A DNA stretch of 15,572 bases from Candidatus Woesearchaeota archaeon. GTDB lineage: Archaea; Nanobdellota; Nanobdellia; Woesearchaeales; GW2011-AR4. The stretch's first letter is position 1; each line of letters opens with the position of its first letter. The notes beneath the pieces were generated by a model that was not told where the DNA came from, did no database searches, and saw only the letters and a program-made list of their open reading frames with translations. Positions 12,764-15,572 of the stretch are shown here, in pieces. Location of the stretch: NCBI GenBank assembly GCA_016185955.1, contig JACPMQ010000025.1, positions 1 through 15,572 of the forward strand. Reading direction: 5' to 3'. The translations under genes were made by a program, and so were the position numbers.

Positions 12764-13987
12764 ATGGAAAAAAAGCATGACGAAAACAAGGAGAAAAGTC
12801 ATCACGAGGCACATGAACATCATCATGCAGACAAAAAGGAAATTTCCAAAAAAATAAAAATAAAGCTTCCAAATCTTGAAAGCAAAAAAATAATTAATTT
12901 GCTGGTAATATTATTAAGCTTAACATTGCTAATAAACCTATTTTTAACTTTTAGCATTAGCAGCAATGCAAAAGCAAAAATACAGCAGCTTAAGGAAGAG
13001 GCAAAGCCTGCAATTATACAGCTTGTGACTATAAAAGACTCAAAATGCAGCACATGTTTTGACATTACCGAAGAAATAAGCGGCATTAAAAGCAAAAATG
13101 TCAATATAACCAAGGAAGAGAATTTAAACCTTAACTCAAATAAGGCAAAAGAGCTAATTGCCAAATACAAAATAGAAAAGATTCCTGCATTTTTGGTTTT
13201 TGGAGATATACAAAAGCTTAACACAGTGCTAAAAAAAGAAAAAGATGCATTGGTATTTGAAGCTGCAGCAGCGCCTTACACTAATGCAGCCTCAAGCAAA
13301 ATTATCGGAGAAGTTTCCTTAATTATGATAACAGATGCGTCATGCAAAAAATGCAGTGATTTGGCGTCTTTTATAGGGCAGTTAAAAGGCATAGGTGTTT
13401 TAATAAAAAATGAAAAAACGATTGAGAGGAATGAGGCATCTTCCCTAATATCAAAATATAAAATAGAAAAAATACCATCAATAATACTCTCGAAAGATTT
13501 GTCTGCGTATACTGATGTTGCTGAAAGCTGGTTCCAATTAGGCACAGTGGAAGAAGATGGAAGCTATGTGTTGAGGGAAATAAGCCCGCCGTACCTCGAC
13601 ATAAATAAAAGCAAAGTAGTTGGTTTAGTTGATATTACTTACTTAACGGATAAAAGCTGCAAAGAATGCTATGATATAGACAAGCATAAGCAGATTTTAA
13701 CAAGCCCGAAGGGATTTAATATAAATGCCAACAGTGAAAAAACATTGGACATTTCAGAAGAAGAGGGCAGTAAGCTGGTTAAAAAGTATAATATTACTGG
13801 CGTGCCAACAGTGATTTTATCAAGCGAAATTTCTTCTTATCAGTTTGCAAAGGGCTTGCAGCAGTTTTTCACTGTCAAAGAGGATGGAAGCTACATTTTT
13901 ACAAACTTCCAGGCAATGGGCAGTGCAGTTTATAAGGATTTAAAGGAAGGTAAAACTGTAAGCGTTACTCCCCCAACTCAAGGATGA
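12764..13987 (+). CDS. Membrane-anchored protein with three thioredoxin-like repeats (three CxxC)
   Basis: 407 residues from the ATG at 12764. The N-terminus is rich in His and Lys (HHEAHEHHH, 13-21) and is followed by one span (about 43-64), so the His tail should be cytoplasmic and the rest outside. Three repeats of about 100 residues follow. Each has a CxxC after a 'D(S/A/K)(S)' turn (C95-S-T-C98, C194-K-K-C197, C299-K-E-C302) and a 'KY-I-(K/G)-(I/V)P' cis-proline strand (P141, P238, P348). The order CxxC, helix, 'LI.KY.I.KIP..L' is the thioredoxin fold core. Repeats 2 and 3 also share a 'TVEEDGSYVL'/'TVKEDGSYIF' segment. No single-repeat enzyme family is recognised by name. It probably shuttles electrons or protects exported thiols, and is likely a partner of the next gene's cysteine-rich product. 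Confidence 0.8.
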   Translation: MEKKHDENKEKSHHEAHEHHHADKKEISKKIKIKLPNLESKKIINLLVILLSLTLLINLFLTFSISSNAKAKIQQLKEEAKPAIIQLVTIKDSKCSTCFDITEEISGIKSKNVNITKEENLNLNSNKAKELIAKYKIEKIPAFLVFGDIQKLNTVLKKEKDALVFEAAAAPYTNAASSKIIGEVSLIMITDASCKKCSDLASFIGQLKGIGVLIKNEKTIERNEASSLISKYKIEKIPSIILSKDLSAYTDVAESWFQLGTVEEDGSYVLREISPPYLDINKSKVVGLVDITYLTDKSCKECYDIDKHKQILTSPKGFNINANSEKTLDISEEEGSKLVKKYNITGVPTVILSSEISSYQFAKGLQQFFTVKEDGSYIFTNFQAMGSAVYKDLKEGKTVSVTPPTQG

Positions 13988-14045
13988 TTAATAGCTAATA
14001 ATAACCAATAAAATTTTAGAATAAGAGTGGAATAAGAGTGAAAAA

Positions 14046-14771
14046 ATGGAAGAAAAAAAACATCATGAATCGGATAAGGAATATTTTAACCACACAACAT
14101 TGCTTTTAATAGGTTTAATATCGGTATTGCTTATATTTAACCAAATACAAATTCAATTGGTATCTGCATCCTTAAATGGTGCAGGTTCTGTCAGCTTTGC
14201 GAGCAAAAAAATCACAGGTAAAGTAGATTTAAAGAATGTTGATATTCCGTCAATAAAATCAACTGCGCAGGGAATTGCCGCGCTCTTTCCAATTGCTAAA
14301 ATAAAAACAACAGAAGATGCAATAGCAATTATGATACCTACAGGAACTCCGGAGTATGGAAATTCAATGGGAGTTTCATTTGATGAGCCTATAAAATCAA
14401 TGGAAGCAATGGCTAATGCTTATCCTGCATTAAAAAAGCAGGCACAGGAAAAGCCTGAAGTATGGCAGCGCTACTTGAATCTTGCTGCTGCTCCAAGAGG
14501 AATTGCATGCGAATTCTGCTGCGGAGTTGGAGCTCAGGGAATTGATTCAAAGGGAGACTTAAGATGCGGCTGCCAGCACAATCCGGCTGTGCAAACCATA
14601 ACATTATGGCTTATGCTCAATACAGATTACACAGATGCGGAAATTTTAAAGGAAGTTTACAAATGGAAGTCATTATTTTTCCCAAAAAATATGGTTGAGC
14701 TTGCAACACAAATAGCCGGTGGAGATTCATCAGTTTTAAAAGATTTGCCTGGAATGGTAGGAGGTTGCTAA
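14046..14771 (+). CDS. Unrecognised exported Cys-rich protein (CEFCCG/CGC) ending LPGMVGGC
   Basis: 241 residues. A short His/Lys N-terminus (KKHHESDKEYFNH) precedes one span (about 18-38), so the remainder is outside. Five cysteines cluster at C155-E-F-C158-C159-G and C174-G-C176, followed by Q-H178-N. Next comes an amphipathic region 'LMLNTDYTDAEILKEVYKWKSLFFP'. The spacing suggests a metal or cofactor site (Zn, Cu or Fe) near the membrane. The CGC plus His resembles the PCYCGC type of exported bacterial proteins only loosely, so I do not assign that family. The protein ends in a lone cysteine in L234-P-G-M-V-G-G-C241. It follows the triple thioredoxin gene by 58 bases and overlaps the ribosome binding site of the next gene, so these are probably one operon. 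Confidence 0.75.
   Translation: MEEKKHHESDKEYFNHTTLLLIGLISVLLIFNQIQIQLVSASLNGAGSVSFASKKITGKVDLKNVDIPSIKSTAQGIAALFPIAKIKTTEDAIAIMIPTGTPEYGNSMGVSFDEPIKSMEAMANAYPALKKQAQEKPEVWQRYLNLAAAPRGIACEFCCGVGAQGIDSKGDLRCGCQHNPAVQTITLWLMLNTDYTDAEILKEVYKWKSLFFPKNMVELATQIAGGDSSVLKDLPGMVGGC
14760..14765 (+). promoter_or_regulatory. Strong Shine-Dalgarno embedded in the preceding stop region
   Basis: The bases ggaggt are a full anti-16S match seven bases before the ATG at 14773. They are also the two glycine codons of the MVGGC end of the upstream gene. With only one base between that gene's stop and this start, the two genes are likely translationally coupled. Confidence 0.65.
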
Positions 14772-14772
14772 A

Positions 14773-14973
14773 ATGAACAAAAATCTGTTAATAACAATAG
14801 TGCTTGTAGTATTGGTGCTTATATCCGCAGTGCAGGCAGTGCAGCTAAATTCAGTAAAGAATGCATTAGCGCAGAGCGATTTAAGCCTTGGCAAAGCAAA
14901 TTCTGTAAAAAGCTCTGACAAAAGCTCAGCAGCAAGCATCCAAAATTTGCCTCAGATGGTAGGCGGTTGTTGA
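14773..14973 (+). CDS. 66-residue exported peptide ending LPQMVGGC
   Basis: A hydrophobic segment at residues 4-22 ends in 'AVQA', so it is either a cleaved signal peptide or an N-terminal anchor. The remaining 40-odd residues are Ser/Lys/Ala-rich with no fold that I recognise. The only cysteine is the last residue, in L59-P-Q-M-V-G-G-C66, which repeats the end of the upstream protein. It starts one base after that gene's stop and has a strong ribosome binding site. The small size, export and terminal thiol suggest a carrier peptide or a substrate for a modifying enzyme. This is inference, and no family is known to me. Confidence 0.65.
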   Translation: MNKNLLITIVLVVLVLISAVQAVQLNSVKNALAQSDLSLGKANSVKSSDKSSAASIQNLPQMVGGC

Positions 14974-15000
14974 TTTTTTTTATTGTTTTTATTATTTTGT
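14974..15000 (+). terminator. T-rich terminator after the small exported peptide
   Basis: Directly after the stop, the plus strand is almost only T and A with several T runs (ttttttttattgtttttattatttt). This is the classic archaeal termination context and separates the cluster from the last gene. Confidence 0.5.
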
Positions 15001-15067
15001 CCAGTAAAGTCCTAATAACACGTAGATTGGCTTTGCATACTTCCAAATAAATTCTGTATTAACTAGA

Positions 15068-15541
15068 ATGATAACAAAAATAATTTTTAAAACAAAAATA
15101 AAATATCTTTTGCTTTTGTTTTTTGCCATGATTTTTTTAATAGCCGGTTGCTCAAAGAATAAGGATGCGGATGTTTTAGACATAGATTTAAGAGAGCATA
15201 AAAATCTTGTGATGCATATTCACCCAACTCTTGAGATAGAAATATTGGGAGAAAAACAGCTGATTCCCAGCTATATGGGAAGATCAGATAAAGGAATGAG
15301 CGTAATACATGCGCATGATTCAAGTGGAAATTTGCACATAGAATCGCCTTTCTCTCACCAATTTTATTTAAAGGATGTTTTCACAATTTGGGAAAAAAAC
15401 TTTAACTCAACATGCATATTTGATTATTGCACAGATAAAAATCATACATTGGAAGTCTTTGTCAATGGAATAAAAGATGGCAGATTTGGAGATATACCCT
15501 TAAATGACCATGATAGCATAAAGGTGGTATACAAAACGTAG
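15068..15541 (+). CDS. His-rich exported lipoprotein (HIHP / IHAHD family)
   Basis: 157 residues. A lipobox (I25-A-G-C28) predicts a lipid-anchored extracytoplasmic protein. Paired histidine motifs stand out: M49-H-I-H52-P, then I80-H-A-H83-D...N-L-H90-I-E, followed by an 'FYLKDVFTIWEKNF' segment and C116-I-F-D-Y-C121. The order HIHP, IHTHD..G..HIE, then a 'ff.vWg' helix occurs in a small conserved family that I remember from archaea and some bacteria without an assigned role. The His and Cys residues could hold a metal such as copper, which is inference. A weak AT box near 15043-15053 suggests its own promoter. The start at 15068 is supported by the basic residues before the signal sequence. 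It may or may not belong to the thiol cluster. Confidence 0.7.
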   Translation: MITKIIFKTKIKYLLLLFFAMIFLIAGCSKNKDADVLDIDLREHKNLVMHIHPTLEIEILGEKQLIPSYMGRSDKGMSVIHAHDSSGNLHIESPFSHQFYLKDVFTIWEKNFNSTCIFDYCTDKNHTLEVFVNGIKDGRFGDIPLNDHDSIKVVYKT

Positions 15542-15552
15542 CTGCTAACACT

Positions 15553-15567
15553 CCCTAAAGGGTTTTT
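15553..15567 (+). terminator. Short hairpin and T run after the last gene
   Basis: The bases ccct and aggg can pair over a two-base centre, followed by five T, eleven bases after the stop of the His-rich lipoprotein gene. The stem is weak but the T run is placed as expected. Confidence 0.4.
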
Positions 15568-15572
15568 GTGAA

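Noticed and set aside
14011..14040. Direct repeat aataagagtg before the Cys-rich protein gene
   Set aside because: It is two short copies in an AT-rich leader. It is too short and too close to simple sequence to claim an operator.

Overview
The window looks like a chromosomal piece of an AT-rich, small-genome archaeon, most likely of the DPANN type (Woesearchaeota or Pacearchaeota-like). This is inferred from gene content and promoter style, not from a marker gene. The archaeal signs are a NurA-family nuclease, a type IA topoisomerase with three C-terminal zinc ribbons in the archaeal arrangement, TATA boxes centred about 25-28 bases before start codons (leaderless transcripts), and the 'KKSQISIFLILG' type of membrane anchor common in this group. 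No rRNA, tRNA, CRISPR array or transposase gene was found.

Layout. 133-1002 (+) encodes a protein with a sigma-70 region 4-like helix-turn-helix. It converges on a PfkB-family sugar kinase (1007-1987, -). A gene-poor gap (1988-2352) with repeat fragments follows. Then come two minus-strand genes, a NurA-like nuclease (2353-3390) and a large anchored surface protein with a duplicated six-cysteine module and a C-terminal beta-lactamase-like serine hydrolase domain (3414-5705). Divergent from that is a CaCA-type cation exchanger (5789-6868) whose central loop contains two in-frame palindromic elements. Next is an NAD kinase fused to a winged helix (6918-7922, -). It is divergent from nadA (8065-8882) and nadC (8913-9718), and a perfect 21-bp palindrome lies between the two promoters. 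topA follows (9784-11852).

nadA, nadC and topA are each broken. Each lacks an internal conserved segment and resumes in the -1 frame; in topA the missing part contains the catalytic tyrosine. This may be real decay, or a local assembly problem affecting 8.4-10.7 kb.

From 12083 to 15541 (+) lies a compact run of six secreted or membrane-anchored proteins: a small lipoprotein, a single thioredoxin-fold protein with a CxxT site, a triple thioredoxin-like protein with three CxxC sites, an unrecognised cysteine-rich protein (CEFCCG...CGC), a 66-residue exported peptide, and a His-rich lipoprotein. Two adjacent, otherwise different products end in the same motif, LPxMVGGC. I read the first five as one extracytoplasmic thiol or metal-handling module that, as far as I know, has not been described. 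Its substrate is unknown.

The most useful leads are the LPxMVGGC C-terminal cysteine tag and its thioredoxin neighbours, the NAD kinase-winged-helix fusion beside a palindrome shared with the NAD biosynthesis genes, the palindromic elements inserted in frame in the exchanger with relatives in three intergenic spots, and the three consecutive gene breaks.
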